A stretch of 64,000 nt of DNA, from the NCBI RefSeq assembly GCF_017591425.1, contig NW_024467083.1, positions 13,755,001 to 13,819,000 on the forward strand, read 5' to 3'. Of this stretch, positions 34,564 through 46,999 are shown in pieces. The DNA comes from Ochotona curzoniae. Its lineage: Eukaryota; Chordata; Mammalia; Lagomorpha; Ochotonidae. The stretch's first letter is position 1; the number at the start of each line of letters is the position of its first letter. Position numbers and translations under genes: made by a program. Under the pieces are notes generated by a model that made no database searches, was not told where the DNA came from, and worked only from the letters and a program-made list of their open reading frames with translations.

Positions 34564-36149
34564 AAGATCTTATCTACCTTATTACTTCTTGAACAATGCA
34601 TAAGGTGGGAGAAAATTATATAAAGATATTTATATAGGGAGACTAAAGAGAAAATACATTGAAATGAGATTGTTGGACAGTATTCAAGTAGCTATCATTA
34701 AAAGTGATATTTAGAATTATTTTTCTGAAACATTTCTGCAACTTAATATGATTTTCATAATTGAGATCCAAGTTAAGGTTGAAATGAAAAATGAAATAGA
34801 AGAAATTCCTTAAATAATTCAATCATCTTCTGTTTTAACAATCAAATGACACGCTGTATTCACTTTTGATATTCACGTTTTAGTGGACTTTCCTTTTATT
34901 TTGATACACTATACATATATAGACGAATTATTCCTAACTTCATGCTATTTGGGGTCATACATTTTGGCAGCCTGGCATAGATCACATTACTGATAGATTG
35001 TTTTGTTCGTTTTATTCTGTGGCAATTCAACCCACAGATCAGAAAATTCTCTCTACTTGGTGTGGTATAAGAAGCAATGTGACCTGCATTTCAAGGACAT
35101 TTCTTAGTATTTGGACTTTGTTTATGCCTAGAAATATTAATGCACAATGGATCTTATGCTTAACTTTCCTAAATCATGAAATTATTTTCACATTAGCTAT
35201 GATCAAAATATTGAAGTTTATAAAGAAATATAATGTCTTTATTTGAGGTGATTGTCAAATATTTCTTCATTTTGCAGAGCTCAATGGTAGCTGTGGATGC
35301 AGATTGAAAACCTTTAAAAATGTGCTTTTAAAATGCATCAAATACTGAACAGTAATTTTTGGCTTACAATGCATTTTTTTTTCAACAACATATTTAGATT
35401 ACGTATAGACTGAAGAAATAATGAGGTCATGGATCATGAAAATAAAAATACCTCATTTATGACTACAAAAGAATACTGGGTTTATGAATAGCCAATTTAT
35501 ATTATTAACTTGGTTGAAGTGAATATTCCTTATCCAACATCACAATTGAAGCAAATTTACCTTTATACTAAGGATCAGATCTCTGGAGATTTTTCTTGGG
35601 CTGAAATACTTTTACAAATCTGTAGCTAATTGACTTCAACTCTGAATATATCAGCAACAGAAAAAGAGCTGAACGGGGTCTGTGAACTGTATGAGCCTCT
35701 TTACAAGTGGGGAGAGGAGCAGTGCCCAGCGAGCATACAGCTCATGGGAGGTTGTTTATAATCTCCTTAACAGTCCGTGCTCATTTTCAGGGTAAATGGA
35801 GGCCTTACATGTTTACAACTGTCAAGTGAGAATCTTTCTGTAAGCATTACACCAATTTCAGAAGAGGGTAAAAGAACGAAGAATGTAATCTTCTCATTCC
35901 TCCTACTTCGAGAGCTCTCAATTACTTGGGCACTCTGAGATCGTTATTTTATCATTTGAAGGGTCTATAATTAATTGGAGGATAAAGTGGATCTGAGATA
36001 GGCAAACCACACAGTGTATGTTTAGTTGCTTCTCCATGATTCCTGTTGCCTGTCTAGGTTTTACAAACAATGCTTTTAAGGTTTTTATTCTGATGTCATT
36101 TAAAAATCTTACTAATATGCAGTTTTTATATACATATGTTACTATCCCA
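34564..36149. other. Unique AT-rich stretch
   Basis: No gene or repeat is recognised. Confidence 0.55.
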
Positions 36150-36890
36150 GTCAGGGTGTCCCCTTAGCTTTCCAACCAGGCCTGTTCCTAGCCACAGATC
36201 TTGCACATGCCAGTGAAGATTGCAGTTCCCTAAGGGTGAGCCCACGTGACCCTTGGAGATTCTGCCCTCAGACCTGATTCTCTCACATGCTAGCTAGTGT
36301 CGTGGGCCAATCTAACATCACGTGTCCTCTGTTCTGAATCTCACTGGTGGGTCCTTGGATCTAACCCCACCAGGTAAACCCCCACCCCAGCTCTAGCTTT
36401 AGTGTGTGCCAGTGAGTATTATTCAGTAGTGGTTGATGCAAACTAACCCAGCTCAGGTTTCCCAAGAGTGCCTGTGCTTCGGTCTTAAAGTTCCTCCCGT
36501 ATCCCTCTTCAATCAGCTCAGTCTAAGCCTCTTCACGTACACGCAAATATATTGGTTTGTCTATTGAAGTGCCTTAGTAGTCATTATTCACCTGACCATG
36601 AACTCTCAGGTCATTGCTCGCCCCAACATGTGCCATTCCCCAGGATCCTTCAAAACCCACCCTGTAAGTTCCCACTGCACCACCTGGTGTCCCAAGGGCT
36701 TTACCAGGCAACAATGGTGCCTGGGCAGCCCAGAGCCTCCCTTCTCCCAGGAAGTTAAGCTGCTAACTACCTGCACCTGTGCCAGTCCAGAAAGCACCCA
36801 GGCCGGAAGGTGGGTAGGGACAGGGTTGGAGCCTTGCCTGGTCTCCCCTTCCCCAGGGTGTTAAGCTGCCCAGAATAAGCTATCTTTTAC
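36150..36890 (-). repeat. GC-rich block with degenerate repeats, possibly related to the GC-rich element
   Basis: Composition jumps to C-rich on this strand. Read on the minus strand it has TTCACTGGCATGTGCAAGAT, ACTCACTGGCACACACTAAA and GACCCACCAGTGAGATTCAG, which resemble the CCCACTGGT...CATGAG anchor of the GC-rich element. It also has an internal repeat, GGGCAGCTTAACACCCTGGG and TTAGCAGCTTAACTTCCTGG. No continuous alignment with copies 1-3 could be made, so kinship is tentative. Confidence 0.35.
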
Positions 36891-38339
36891 ACTGATGGAA
36901 AGCGCAGTGGATTTTTTAAATGTAATAATTATCATATAAAGAGGTTTAAAATTAACAAATGGCTTCAGTATCTTTTATTATAATTTCTGTTGGAATGTAA
37001 GCTCACACCTAGTAGTTAGAAAAAAAAACAGAAAACATTATTAAATGATGGTATTTTTAAAGGAAAATGAATTGACTCTAGAACATATTATTCCTTGCTG
37101 AAAACACAAAGTCCATCCCTTAGGAAAATTTGTTCTTTTTTACTGTTGCACACACAACAAGCCACTGTGATCCTGGATATTGTGGCAGTTTTTGAACTAC
37201 TTCTTTTGACTTTACCTTTACACTTGATTAGGAAACATAACTGAAATCAAAATATTCTTTCATTTTGGAAAATGTCAGAGAAAAATAAGCAATTTTATTA
37301 TTAGTATGTTTTATTCTGGAATGTAGTAGCCATCCAGGGAATCAGTTTAGAGGCTGTAAGGATGGAAAGAGATATCCCCTTTCATGTAATCAGATACAAC
37401 TCTTTACATGCATGTGGTCCAGATAAACAATGACAACTAAGAGGTCTTGATAGCACCATTTGTCACCAGAGTAATGTATTCTAGATTCACCTGGTATTGG
37501 AGGTGACCTTCTGTGTGAGGTAACTGGCTTTCTCTAAATCAGAAAAAAAGCAAACTTCTCATCTCTTTATAAATGTTTTAGAACTTGGAGCAAGGCCTCT
37601 GTAGAACCTAAAGTAGTCACAGAAAGTAGGAGACAAGCATGCTGTTTATCTTTTGAAGGCTTCTCCAACAGATGACTCCCAGGTCCTTGAGAAAGACATC
37701 AGTGGGTTTGTGAAGCTGGCAAGAGGCTTATTTAGCTTTTAAAAAGATTTACATACATTCCAAAGATATAAGGAAAGAACTTGAGCAAAGGGTAAGGGAA
37801 CTCTGATTTTCAGCAGAGAAAGTTAAGCCTCTTATTTTTAATTTGTGTTTGCTCTTCTACCCCTTCTAATCTCCAGGCAGAGGCCAGCAGGATTCTTTCA
37901 GCATCGCATCTCTTTTGAGAACTACTTTGAAGTTTTTCATCTCACCCAGATTGCAAGCAGAACTTCCTAAAATAGCCCACAGAACTCTGCATTATTTAGG
38001 GTTTCAACCATCATTCTCCCTTCTTTATGATCTCTTTGGCACCCTTCCCCTTCTCTTCTGTGCTCTAAAGTCTCTTGAACATTGTAAGCTCTTCAACTTT
38101 CAGTCTTGATGTCTGCTGCTTCCTTGCTGTCGAATGCTTTGCCTCCTGTGCCTGCACAATCTTCCATCTGGTCAGATATGACTTTCGTAAGAAAGTCTCT
38201 GATCAGCATGTATCAATGTAGTGTGATACTTCTCTTCCTCATATTTCTTATGCCTCTTGGTCTTGTCTAACTTTACACCTTATTCCATAACACATTATTT
38301 CTATTTCATTTAATATGTATTTGCCAATGCTGCTGTTAC
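36891..38339. other. Unique stretch
   Basis: No recognised feature. A short A-run lies at 37020-37029. Confidence 0.5.
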
Positions 38340-38480
38340 CAATTGTTAACAATGTACAACAAAACTTAGTTAGTCAACATAGGAATAATCATTTATTAAT
38401 CCTAAGGTGTCTGTGGACCAAGGTAAGAAAGGGCTCTGCTGGGCTGCTTTGATTCTGGGTGGCTCTTACATTTGCAGTAG
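38340..38480. repeat. Possible ancient eutherian repeat (LTR-like)
   Basis: CAAAACTTAGTTAGTCAACA, AATCATTTATTAATCC, GTGTCTGTGGACCAAGG, GGGCTCTGCTGGGC follow the order of a common ancient mammalian repeat (AAACTTAGTGGCTTAAAACA...TTTATTATCTCACAGT...GTGGGTCAGG...CTTAGCTGGG). The family name is uncertain. Confidence 0.3.
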
Positions 38481-38799
38481 CAGAAATGGAAGAGCAAAGC
38501 TTAAGTGCTGTGGGGCTGGTGGGATCTCCCTTTTCTTTCTTGTAATTGCATGATTTTTCCATGAGAGTTTTCAATGGCCTTTGTTTTGGACATTTTCACG
38601 GCACAGAGATGACAAGGCAGGTTGTCAAGTTTGTGGCTGAGAACATCAAGAGGATGTATTCTGGCATGCCTCATAGACCAAAGCAAGTACACAAAGAGTG
38701 TGAGCACATTCTACTCATGAATGACAAATATTCAGGTCTTATTGGAAAAGCATGTGGACTGGGTGGGATGATGGCTGCCATTGCTTGGAAATAGAAACT
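38481..38799. other. Unclassified stretch
   Basis: An open frame of 82 codons lies at 38546-38794 (+). It shows no recognisable domain and no splice context, and I do not call it a gene. The sequence could belong to the neighbouring ancient repeat. Confidence 0.4.
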
Positions 38800-38900
38800 C
38801 ATAGAATGTTGATTATTGTACTGCTGTCTGACTGCACTATCAATGTCATAAGGGCAGGGACTTTGCTTTATTTACTGTCATGCATTTACACATGTTCCTG
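38800..38900 (+). repeat. L2-like 3' end fragment
   Basis: CATAAGGGCAGGGACTTTGC, TTTATTTACTGTCATGC follows the L2 3' UTR order (GAGGGCAGGGACTTTGTCTT...CTGTATCC). It is short and old. Confidence 0.45.
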
Positions 38901-38919
38901 GACACATGTAGACTGTCAT

Positions 38920-39232
38920 GATGGGCATTTGGCAAAGCGGCTAAGCTGTTGCTTGGAGCAGCAACATCACATCATATTGCATGCATTTTATTTCTGCTTC
39001 TGTTTCAGATTCAGGCTTCCAGCCTCCATAGACCCTGGGAGACAGGACTTGGTGGCTCAGTTGTTGAATCTGTGCTGCCCACAAGGGGGCTCATGTTGAG
39101 TTTCAGGCTCCTGACATGGATCTGGAATAGCTCCAGCTGTTCTGATGTACCATTAGAAAGGAACTCTCTCCATCTCTCTGTCTCTTGGCCCTTCAGATAA
39201 GATTAAAAAAAAATAAATTTAAAAATTTTTAA
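38920..39232 (+). repeat. Old C-SINE, sense
   Basis: GGGCATTTGGCAAAGCGGCT, TTGCTTGGAGCAGCAACATC, GGCTCAGTTGTTGAATCTGT, TTTCAGGCTCCTGACATGGA, CATCTCTCTGTCTCTTGGCC and an A-rich tail. It is strongly diverged, with a GGCAAAGCGGCTAAG head typical of the older subtype and an inserted or variant middle section. Confidence 0.6.
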
Positions 39233-39744
39233 ATGTAGGCTTTGGATATAATTAGTGAATCAAACGTTGAAGTAAGAAAGATCTTCAAGAAAATTCTTGC
39301 ATTTTAAAAATATATGCAATAATTTGCATGCCAAATTAAAGGTTTTTAACATAAATATATTTAAATGAAATTCACAGATGAGGTTTTTGCCGTTTGGGCC
39401 CTTACAATTTGGAAATTAAAACATATTCAAGACCATTTCTCATCCACATGTTTAAAATATATCAATGGTATCATGAAAGGTAAGACAACATTCTGTAAAT
39501 ATTTTTTATCACAGTTACCATCCTGAGGAGAGGAGCGTGGCGACACTTTCTTTTTCCGCCTTTCCCCTAGAACACCCATCCAAACAAATTCACACTCCGC
39601 TTCTCTGTGTGCTTCCTAAAAGCAGATGTTCTGTATACAGCAACACAACTTGACATTTTTTTGTTTTGTGTTCAGTTTTTTCTCCTTCTCTTCCTTTCCT
39701 CTACTCTATTATCGTGACCTCTGTTATCTCCTACACTTTAACAT
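39233..39744. other. Unique stretch
   Basis: No recognised feature. Confidence 0.5.
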
Positions 39745-40058
39745 TTAAAAAAAATTTTATTGGAAAGGCAGGTTGCAGAGAGAAGGAGAGAAAAGATCTC
39801 ATGCATGCTGCTTCACTCCCCAAGCGCCTGCAATGACAGGAGTTGAGCCTATCTGAAGCCAGGAATCAGGGGCTTCTTCTTGGTCTCCCATGCAGGTGCA
39901 GGATCCTACGGCTTTAGGCATCCTCCACTGTTTTCGCAGACCACAGGCAGTGAAATGGATGGGAAATGCAGCAGCTCAGACATGAACTCGCGCCTATATG
40001 GATCCTGGAGTATGCAATGTGAGGATTTAGCCATTAGGCATTCCTGCAGTGCCCCATC
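39745..40058 (-). repeat. C-SINE, full length, antisense
   Basis: TTTTATTGGAAAGGCAGGTT, GCTTCACTCCCCAAGCGCCT, CTGAAGCCAGGAATCAGGGG, GGTCTCCCATGCAGGTGCAG, GCAGACCACAGGCAGTGAAA and GCCATTAGGCATTCCTGCAG. All blocks are present with moderate divergence. Confidence 0.92.
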
Positions 40059-40529
40059 TCTTACTCTTATGCAGTTTCAGTTTTAATAAAAACAAATACA
40101 AAAGTGGTTTCAGACACTGAGTTGTAATTGATTTGCTACGTGTTAATCATTATCTGCCTTAGGCAGCATTCTGCATAATCAAGCAGAATAATCAAGAATC
40201 CTGTTAAGAGAATTCTAACACTACCTTAAAAAACATCTCAGTCTCAGCTGATCCCAAGGTTCAAGTAACTTAATAGACGCAGAAATTCTGCTATGATCTC
40301 TTGGCTATCATTATTACCAAGCAGCACTTTCTATCCCATCTTTTCTTCCAGTTAATAACATAAAAATCATAGATATATTTATGATCTTTTGCAGTCCAAA
40401 TTATTAGTTGTGTTTTACCCACCTCCTGAAATGAATGCCCTTTGTCTCAGATGTGCTTTATTGTTCCTTTAGCCTTGTAATACACATAGTGATTTCACAG
40501 AAGCAAGATGTAACCACAGGCCAACTTTG
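40059..40529. other. Unique stretch
   Basis: No recognised feature. Confidence 0.5.
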
Positions 40530-40625
40530 TAATGTTAGCAGGTTAAGCCACCACAGAAGATGCTAGCATCCCATATGGATACCATATTGAGTCCTGGCTG
40601 CTCCAATTCTGTCACTCTTTTATCT
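40530..40625 (+). repeat. C-SINE 5' fragment, sense
   Basis: GTTAGCAGGTTAAGCCACCA, GATGCTAGCATCCCATATGG, GAGTCCTGGCTGCTCCAATT is the head and CCCATATGG box of an older C-SINE. The 3' two-thirds are missing, which needs a deletion because retrotransposition truncates the other end. Confidence 0.6.
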
Positions 40626-41227
40626 CCCACATAAACTGGTTCATGCTTTGAAAATTAATTTTTTCAGGCTAATGAGAGCTTCTAAATACAAATTTTCTGA
40701 GATGAAAATTTTAATTCACTAGTTTTCATCAATTATTGAGATTGTCTTCCTGAATGATTTCAATCCACTAATTTATCACATAATTTAAGTAAGTTATTCT
40801 TCTGGCTGTAAGACAATCTGATCAGTTTCCACTTATTGTGTTTTTGTCTTGCTCATGAAATTTCACATAGCATAAAATATGAACTTCCATATTCTAACAA
40901 TATAGGATACTTATTTACGTCTTAGCAGGAAAAAGTTTAAACTTTGGTGATACTTTACTATCTGACTTCAGTTCTGAGTTAAAAGATTGGTGGTAGGATT
41001 GGAAGTCTAAAGCCCTGAGGTCACCATAGGGGTTAAGTTGATTTATGAATTGTTTCAATCTGGAATATCAGTTGGGCCGTTTGATTTTGTTACTAGAAAA
41101 GCAGAAAAGGTATTACCAGGAATTTATGATTTGAGTGCTGAAGTTATGGTTCCTGGAGGAATTCTTAATGATTCTATCTCAGGAGAAAATATCTTGGAGT
41201 GTTATTAAGACTTATCAGATGGAGCCA
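40626..41227. other. Unique stretch
   Basis: No recognised feature. Confidence 0.5.
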
Positions 41228-41545
41228 GTGCATTGGTTCAAGTATCTAATCCTCTACATCCAAAGGCTAAGCTCCCATTTGGATAGGAGTTCTTGCCCCA
41301 GCTGCTGCACTTCCTGCCCAGCTCCCTGCTGTGGCCTGTGAAAGCAACAGAGGAATGGCTCAAAGCCTTGGAACCTTCACCGGTATGGGAGACTCGCAGC
41401 ATGCTTCTGGCTCCTGGTTTCAGATCAGTTCAGCTCCAGTCATTGTGGACATTTGAGGATTGAACCAGCCAGAAGATATTTCTCTCTGCACATTTCTCTG
41501 TTGATCTGCCATTTCAATAAAAACAAATATTTAAAATACTTATCA
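41228..41545 (+). repeat. C-SINE, sense, 5' end decayed
   Basis: GCTGCTGCACTTCCTGCCCA, GCTCCCTGCTGTGGCCTGTG, GGTATGGGAGACTCGCAGCA, GGCTCCTGGTTTCAGATCAG, ATTGTGGACATTTGAGGATT, CTGATTTGCC-like GATCTGCCATTTCAATAA tail. Well ordered but diverged. Confidence 0.88.
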
Positions 41546-42284
41546 GAGATTTTCTTTGGCTTTTGTAGTAAAATCTTTGTAAAATTTTTCTGTAGAGTAT
41601 TGTGAATCCTTTCAAATTTTCAAATGTAGAAAGTTTTTGAGCTCCCTCTGAAACTTCAATAATTCCCAAATGGCATAGTGTGGATTTTGTTTAGTCAGTA
41701 AATCCATGCATGCTCCTAGTGATTACAAAATACAGGTTTATTTGTGTTTTTCTGTGCAAGTTTGAGGATGAATACTAAAGTCACATATTATAATACCAAA
41801 TCACAACATTCTTTCATTTTGATACCTTTTTCACTTATTATTAATCATTAATTCTCCACATAGTTGGCCATTGTTTTTAACCAATTTCAAACCAATTATA
41901 ATATTTTTAATAATATTCTGATTACGGTCATTGGATAGCTATCCAACCAATAGCAGCCTAGTTAAAAACCAAAGTGTTGTGGAAGATTCATTTAGTATGT
42001 AATTAGTTTTCAGAGACTTCTGTATTTTTTTCTGTGAACTTTAAAAGTTCCAAATAGTTGACGTTTTAAACAAACTTCTTTCGTATCTACTTTCTGCTTA
42101 CAGGCTCTTTTTATATCCAATGTTACAATTGTAATTGCCTAACTGATGCTAGTAAATTTCACCAAGTCAACATATAGTTATTTTTCATTGTTAAAAAAGT
42201 AATAGCATACTATTACTAATAGTATGATTATTATAAGCAAGATTTTTGTTTGGATATGTTATCTAAATTTATTTTCACATCATC
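41546..42284. other. Unique AT-rich stretch
   Basis: No recognised feature. Confidence 0.5.
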
Positions 42285-42415
42285 TGTTTGTGGTGGATAT
42301 TTGATTATTCTCCTGCAAATGGGGAAACTGAGGCACAGAACTGTTACATATATTTCTCAGGCTGATGGGTAGTGAAGTGCTGTAGTTCAAATACACCTCC
42401 TGGACACTATGGTTG
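42285..42415 (-). repeat. MIR, antisense
   Basis: GCAAATGGGGAAACTGAGGC, ACAGAACTGTTACATAT, GGGTAGTGAAGTGCTGTAGT follows the antisense MIR core (GATGGGGAAACTGAGGCACA GAG...CTAGTAAGTGGCAGAGC). This is the best preserved MIR in the window. Confidence 0.75.
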
Positions 42416-42689
42416 TCAATAGTGTTGTACACTGATCTTCAAAACACTTCTCTTTGAGCTTTTGTTTCCAAATCAGTTAAACATATAATCTCAATGAAAA
42501 GTTCAAGTTTAATTTCTGCTGTACCTTCATACAATCTCACTAAGTAGCAACTATGAGAGTCATTACACAAGTAATTTCCACTTCCATATTCACTGCTTGT
42601 GAATTAGGTTGTGGTTCTTGGGGACCTGAGATGCTGCACACTTCTAGATGTGCTTCTTCTTTTTCTTCATTCCACTTTGAACTCATTTT

Positions 42690-43025
42690 GTGTACACTAC
42701 TACCAGGGTAATGTTTCTAAAACAAAGCTATAATCACTTATTTCCTTTGAAATTTTTTTCAGTGGTGTCACATTATCTGTCTGAGATGTCCAAATTCCTT
42801 TGGCTGATCCGGGCTTTCCAAATTTATTCACAAGTTTCTTTTTGCTTATATCTTGTACTAATGATGCAGACACAAGAAGACTCTGATATCAATCTGAAAG
42901 TAAAAATTGGCTTCCCTCTTCGCCAGGAATTTCAAAGAGCCTTTGCATTTCTTCCTTTTCATGATTCTGTGTTAAGGTTCCTACTTTTGGGGATGTACAA
43001 TAAAGCTGCTTGCATTTTTTAGTGT
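42690..43025 (+). repeat. L2 3' region
   Basis: The order CCAGGGTAATGTTTCTAAAA, CTATAATCACTTATTTCC, TTCAGTGGTGTCACATTATC, TGTCCAAATTCCTTTGGCTG, GATCCGGGCTTTCCAAA and GAGCCTTTGCATTTCTTCCT matches the L2 3' end (TTCAGTGGCTCCC..., AAATTCCTTAGCCTGGC..., GCCTTTGCTCATGCTGTTCC). The 110-codon frame across it is an accident of this repeat. Confidence 0.7.
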
Positions 43026-44427
43026 TTCAAAATTCCTCTTTTCAATCTTTTATTTTTTGATCACCTAGCTCTCTTATTCAATTGTTGCCTTCTGATATCA
43101 ATTCTGGTTTCCACTGTCCATATGTTTTAAGTGGCACTTAAGAGTCTCGTTTGACATTTGAACATAATAACTAGTTAGTTTATTAACATTTATCAATTGT
43201 TTGCACTTCCTAAACAGAAACATAGGATCATGTTTTTCTTGCAAATGATTCATAAGAGCAAATAAATCAGAAGTTTAATACCAGGAAAATAATTTTAAAA
43301 GGCACTTGCTTACCATTTTCTGTTATAATGGAAACATCTGGGATATTTTTATTATTTTTTTTCAATCAGCCTAAAATCATATTCTAGGGGCAGATAATGG
43401 TTCTGATTGCAACTGAAGCACAAAGAAGGCTACTCAGGCATTCAGCTAAAAATCCTGGAGTTGGGGAATCAGGTGAAAATCTTTTGTGTCTGTGAAATGA
43501 AAGGTCACTAAGCTCCTGCTTCATGCTGACCTGACAATGTACCAACTCTTCAGCACGAGGACTTCATTTTGAGTGCACTCAAGAGACTGACTTCTCATTG
43601 TGGTATTGTCTTTCCTTTAAGCCAAGTGATTTTGATTTCACAGAAAACTGGGAGCCTACTGTGTCTGCAGAAAAAGTCTTCATGGAGGGAAATATTCTCT
43701 GGGTTATATCTACTCCAGAAAATCATCAATGCATTTGTTTGCTATTTCAACTTGATCAGAATTATTTCCCTTATAAAAACATCTATAATATTTAGAAAAT
43801 GTGTGCTTCTTTTCTTAAAAAATGTGTTGCTTTAAATTCACACTACTTTGTACTTACACTCTATAAATATATAGCATGCAATTGGTAATGAAAGGATAAC
43901 ACAAATACATCAGGATGATATGAAATGAAAGAGCTGGATGCCACAGTACTGTTCTCATGAAGACAGTTAAGTGATGTACTGATGAGGAACATACCCTTAA
44001 ACTCTTTCTAGGCTAAAAATATCAATCTAACTTTAAATTGAAAGTGTTCAAGGGACTACTCAATTCAAGCTTTCCATTCAGTGCCAGGGTATCCTGTACA
44101 GCTTTTCTGTTTGATGAAACTCATGTTTGCACACTGATGATGAAGCTACTTTTTGTAACACTGATGCATGTCTTTGAATACTGGAATTTGTTAGACTGTG
44201 AGTATCATATCTCATGATGTACCTTTAAATAAGGTTCTTAAGAATATAAATGAATATTACACAGTTCATAATGTATTGGCTTAAGGATTAAAAGAATACT
44301 TATTCTTATAATAATCTTCAATTAGAAAAAAATGCAATACAATTTTGTGCAAGTGTCATGAATAACAATTTCAACTTTCAATAGTTTACCATTTTCATTA
44401 AGGCTGAGTAATTTTAAAATGGTTTTT
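43026..44427. other. Unique stretch
   Basis: No repeat was recognised. Two overlapping frames of 65-88 codons at 43569-43835 show no motif. Confidence 0.5.
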
Positions 44428-44742
44428 GCAGGCCCAGCGTGGTAGCCTAGCGACTAAAGTCCTCGCCTTGAACTCCCAGGAACCCATATGGGCGCTGGCT
44501 CATGTACCAGCAGCCCCGCTTCCCACCCAGTTCCCTGCTCGTGACACGGGAAAGCAGTTGAGGATGGCCCAAAACCTTGTGACCCTGCACCTGTATGGGA
44601 GACCTGGAAGAGGCAGAGCAGCTCTGGCCATTACGAGCACTTAGGGAGTGCAGCAAAAGATGGGAAATTTTCCTCTCTGTCTCTCTTCCTCTTTGTATAT
44701 CTTGCTTTCTAATAAAAATAAAATAAATCTTTTAAAAATCAT
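44428..44742 (+). repeat. C-SINE, full length, sense
   Basis: It begins GGCCCAGCGTGGTAGCCTAG, CGACTAAAGTCCTCGCCTTG (A-box region), continues with ACCCATATGGGCGCTGGCTC, CCCCGCTTCCCACCCAGTTC, GGAAAGCAGTTGAGGATGGC and ends in CTTTCTAATAAAAATAAAAT. A block near GGCTCCTGGCTT is deleted. It is fairly young. Flanks AAAATGGTTTTTGC and AAAATGTTTTGC suggest an imperfect target-site duplication. Confidence 0.93.
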
Positions 44743-45629
44743 AAAAATGTTTTGCGTTTGGGAGGATGCATTAGGAATGCTTTATTGCGGGAACTGTTGC
44801 AGCTTGGAGGTCAAAGCATTTGGAGTGGGTTCAAAATTGAATTCCTAATTCACTTGAACATAAAGATTATATTTTACCCTACTTTCTGGCTAATATACCA
44901 CAGTCAATTGATTTTTATATTATTATGTAGAAATACTCCAAGTTACTCCATTGACTTTCAATTTTGGTTGACCAGAAAAGAAATCCCACAGGATACTTCA
45001 TATCCCCCCTATAAGGATGCAGCTTTCTGAATGTTGAAGTATTCAAAGCTTTGTTTTCTTGTTGACAAAAGGAGGAGTAGGAAGTCTTCAATGTCCCTCT
45101 GGCTCATTTGCTTAGATGCAAGTGTCTCCAATTAACTCACTGTGTAATTTGTTCACTTGCTAATGCATAAAGAAACCATATGAATTATAGATACAGAGAC
45201 AATGGTTTCTATACAAAAACATCTTTAGGAAGTATTTTCTGAGTTAATGGTTTCTTGGGGATGAATTGCCTGATTGTGGGTATAAAAACATTCTTCTGAA
45301 ATAAGCGAAGATCTTTTTTCTAGCTTAAGCTGTATTTATTTGAATTTTTTGTATGTTTGGATTATGTCTGTTATATACTCACTAAAAAGATTACTTGAAT
45401 AAGAGCTAAGATTAACATTTATGAAAGGACACATTCTTAGAGAGAGGAGTGGTAAATGGAGATTGCCTCAAGGTCAGAGGACTGTAAATGTTTTAATGAA
45501 GAATTTTACTGTTCAATTAGTCCAATTGCTGTTTGTTCTAAATCTCAATTCATAGGCAGTTTCTGAGAAGCTGTATCAGCATTGTAAAGGAAGGAGCTAC
45601 TCCAAATTAAGGTTGTTGTTTTTCATGGT
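44743..45629. other. Unique stretch
   Basis: No recognised feature. Confidence 0.5.
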
Positions 45630-46015
45630 TTTTTTATTACCTTAATTTTTACAAAGAAAGGATCTTTTTATAGTTCATAGTTTGAAGGCTGAAAGTCCAA
45701 ATGCAATAGCACAGGCAATGGTGTGGGTCTCTGCCTTGGCTGCATCACATACTGATGGTCAAATGGGAACAGCAAGAGCAGGCAGCGAGGAGAGAGATGA
45801 ATATTTGCAAAAGAGATGACAGATAAGACTTAATCCTTTTTAAGAATGATGCTTTCTGGAGAACTACCAATGAGTCACTCCCAAATTACTTCAAACACTT
45901 TCAAGGGCTTGTCCCTTCCAATCTAAAGATCCCCATTAGGTTGCACCTTTTACAGGTTCTCACATCCTAACACTGTTGCCTTGGGGATCATTTTTCCCAA
46001 ACAGATATCCTTGGG
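45630..46015 (-). repeat. MaLR-type LTR, antisense
   Basis: TTTTTACAAAGAAAGGATCT, AGTTCATAGTTTGAAGGCTG, AAGTCCAAATGCAATAG, GGCTGCATCACATACTGATG, GAGAGAGATGAATATTTG, GAACTACCAATGAGTCACTC, CCCATTAGGTTGCACC and CCTTGGGGATCATTTTT follow the antisense layout of MLT1/MST-like LTRs of the ERVL-MaLR group. Heavily decayed, non-coding, no internal region seen. Confidence 0.5.
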
Positions 46016-46999
46016 GAAGCACAAGCTATATCCCAACCGTTACAATTGTATATTGATTCACTACAATTATACTCATCTTAAAACCCCTCTCAAACGATAA
46101 TGAAGACTTTCTAAAGTAGACATAAATTGAGAAGACTAGATATACAGGGACAGAGATGATAGAAAATAAAGTTTTCAATCTGAAATATTTAAATGTAGGA
46201 AAGTTAACATGGTATCCAATTAAAACCAACTTCCTTTGTATTTATATTATAGAGCCATCAAATGTCTCAGGATCTCCATACGATAAACCTTTGGGACAGT
46301 GAGTCAATGGTATAAGGGCAAAAAAACAGAGGACGGGTAAGAAAAGGATTCAGTAAGATAGATAATTGTGTTATCACACTTTATATATTCTAACAGAAAT
46401 CTGAAGTTTCATTAACTGTAGAAATTTTGAGAGTTGATGCATTTAACAAATTGAGGCCGTGGGTACTTTTGCAGTAAAAATAAACAGGAAAGTATTTTTT
46501 CCCATTTAAAATGTTAAGATGGAGGATTTTCAACTTTCTCTTCTAAACGTTATTCCTCAGTGTGGATACCCAAATCTTAACTTTAGTCAAGTATTTCACG
46601 GCCTAAATGAGAGAAATCTCATCAACCTCAAGACGATACCAGAAACTAGTGTGTTGTAACAAATCAGCAATATGCATCTGCTTTGTCAAGCACAGTCAAT
46701 GCTTATGTACAGTGTAAGTGTTGCCCCTCCAATCTAAAAGGGTTTACATTGTTAATTTGCTCTTTATTGAAGTTCAGACTTGATCAATTACATATACAGT
46801 GTAAAATCTTGAATCATCTTCTCTTTTACTCTTTGGTATGAATGAAATATTACAAAAACCTCTGAATACAGTTTCTCATTTCAAAATTAGAAGTACACAC
46901 ACCAAATTGACATGAGAAATGGAATTGAAAAAAATATTAGCATTATCTTCAGAAAGAAATGACAGCCTATTACTTTCATAGATCAAAACAAGGGCTTGT
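46016..46999. other. Unique stretch
   Basis: No recognised feature. Confidence 0.5.

Noticed and set aside
38546..38794. 82-codon frame that looks protein-like in composition
   Set aside because: No family recognised, and it lies between an ancient repeat and an L2 fragment. Not supported as a gene.
42690..43022. 110-codon plus-strand frame
   Set aside because: It coincides with an L2 3' region, which is non-coding at this point.
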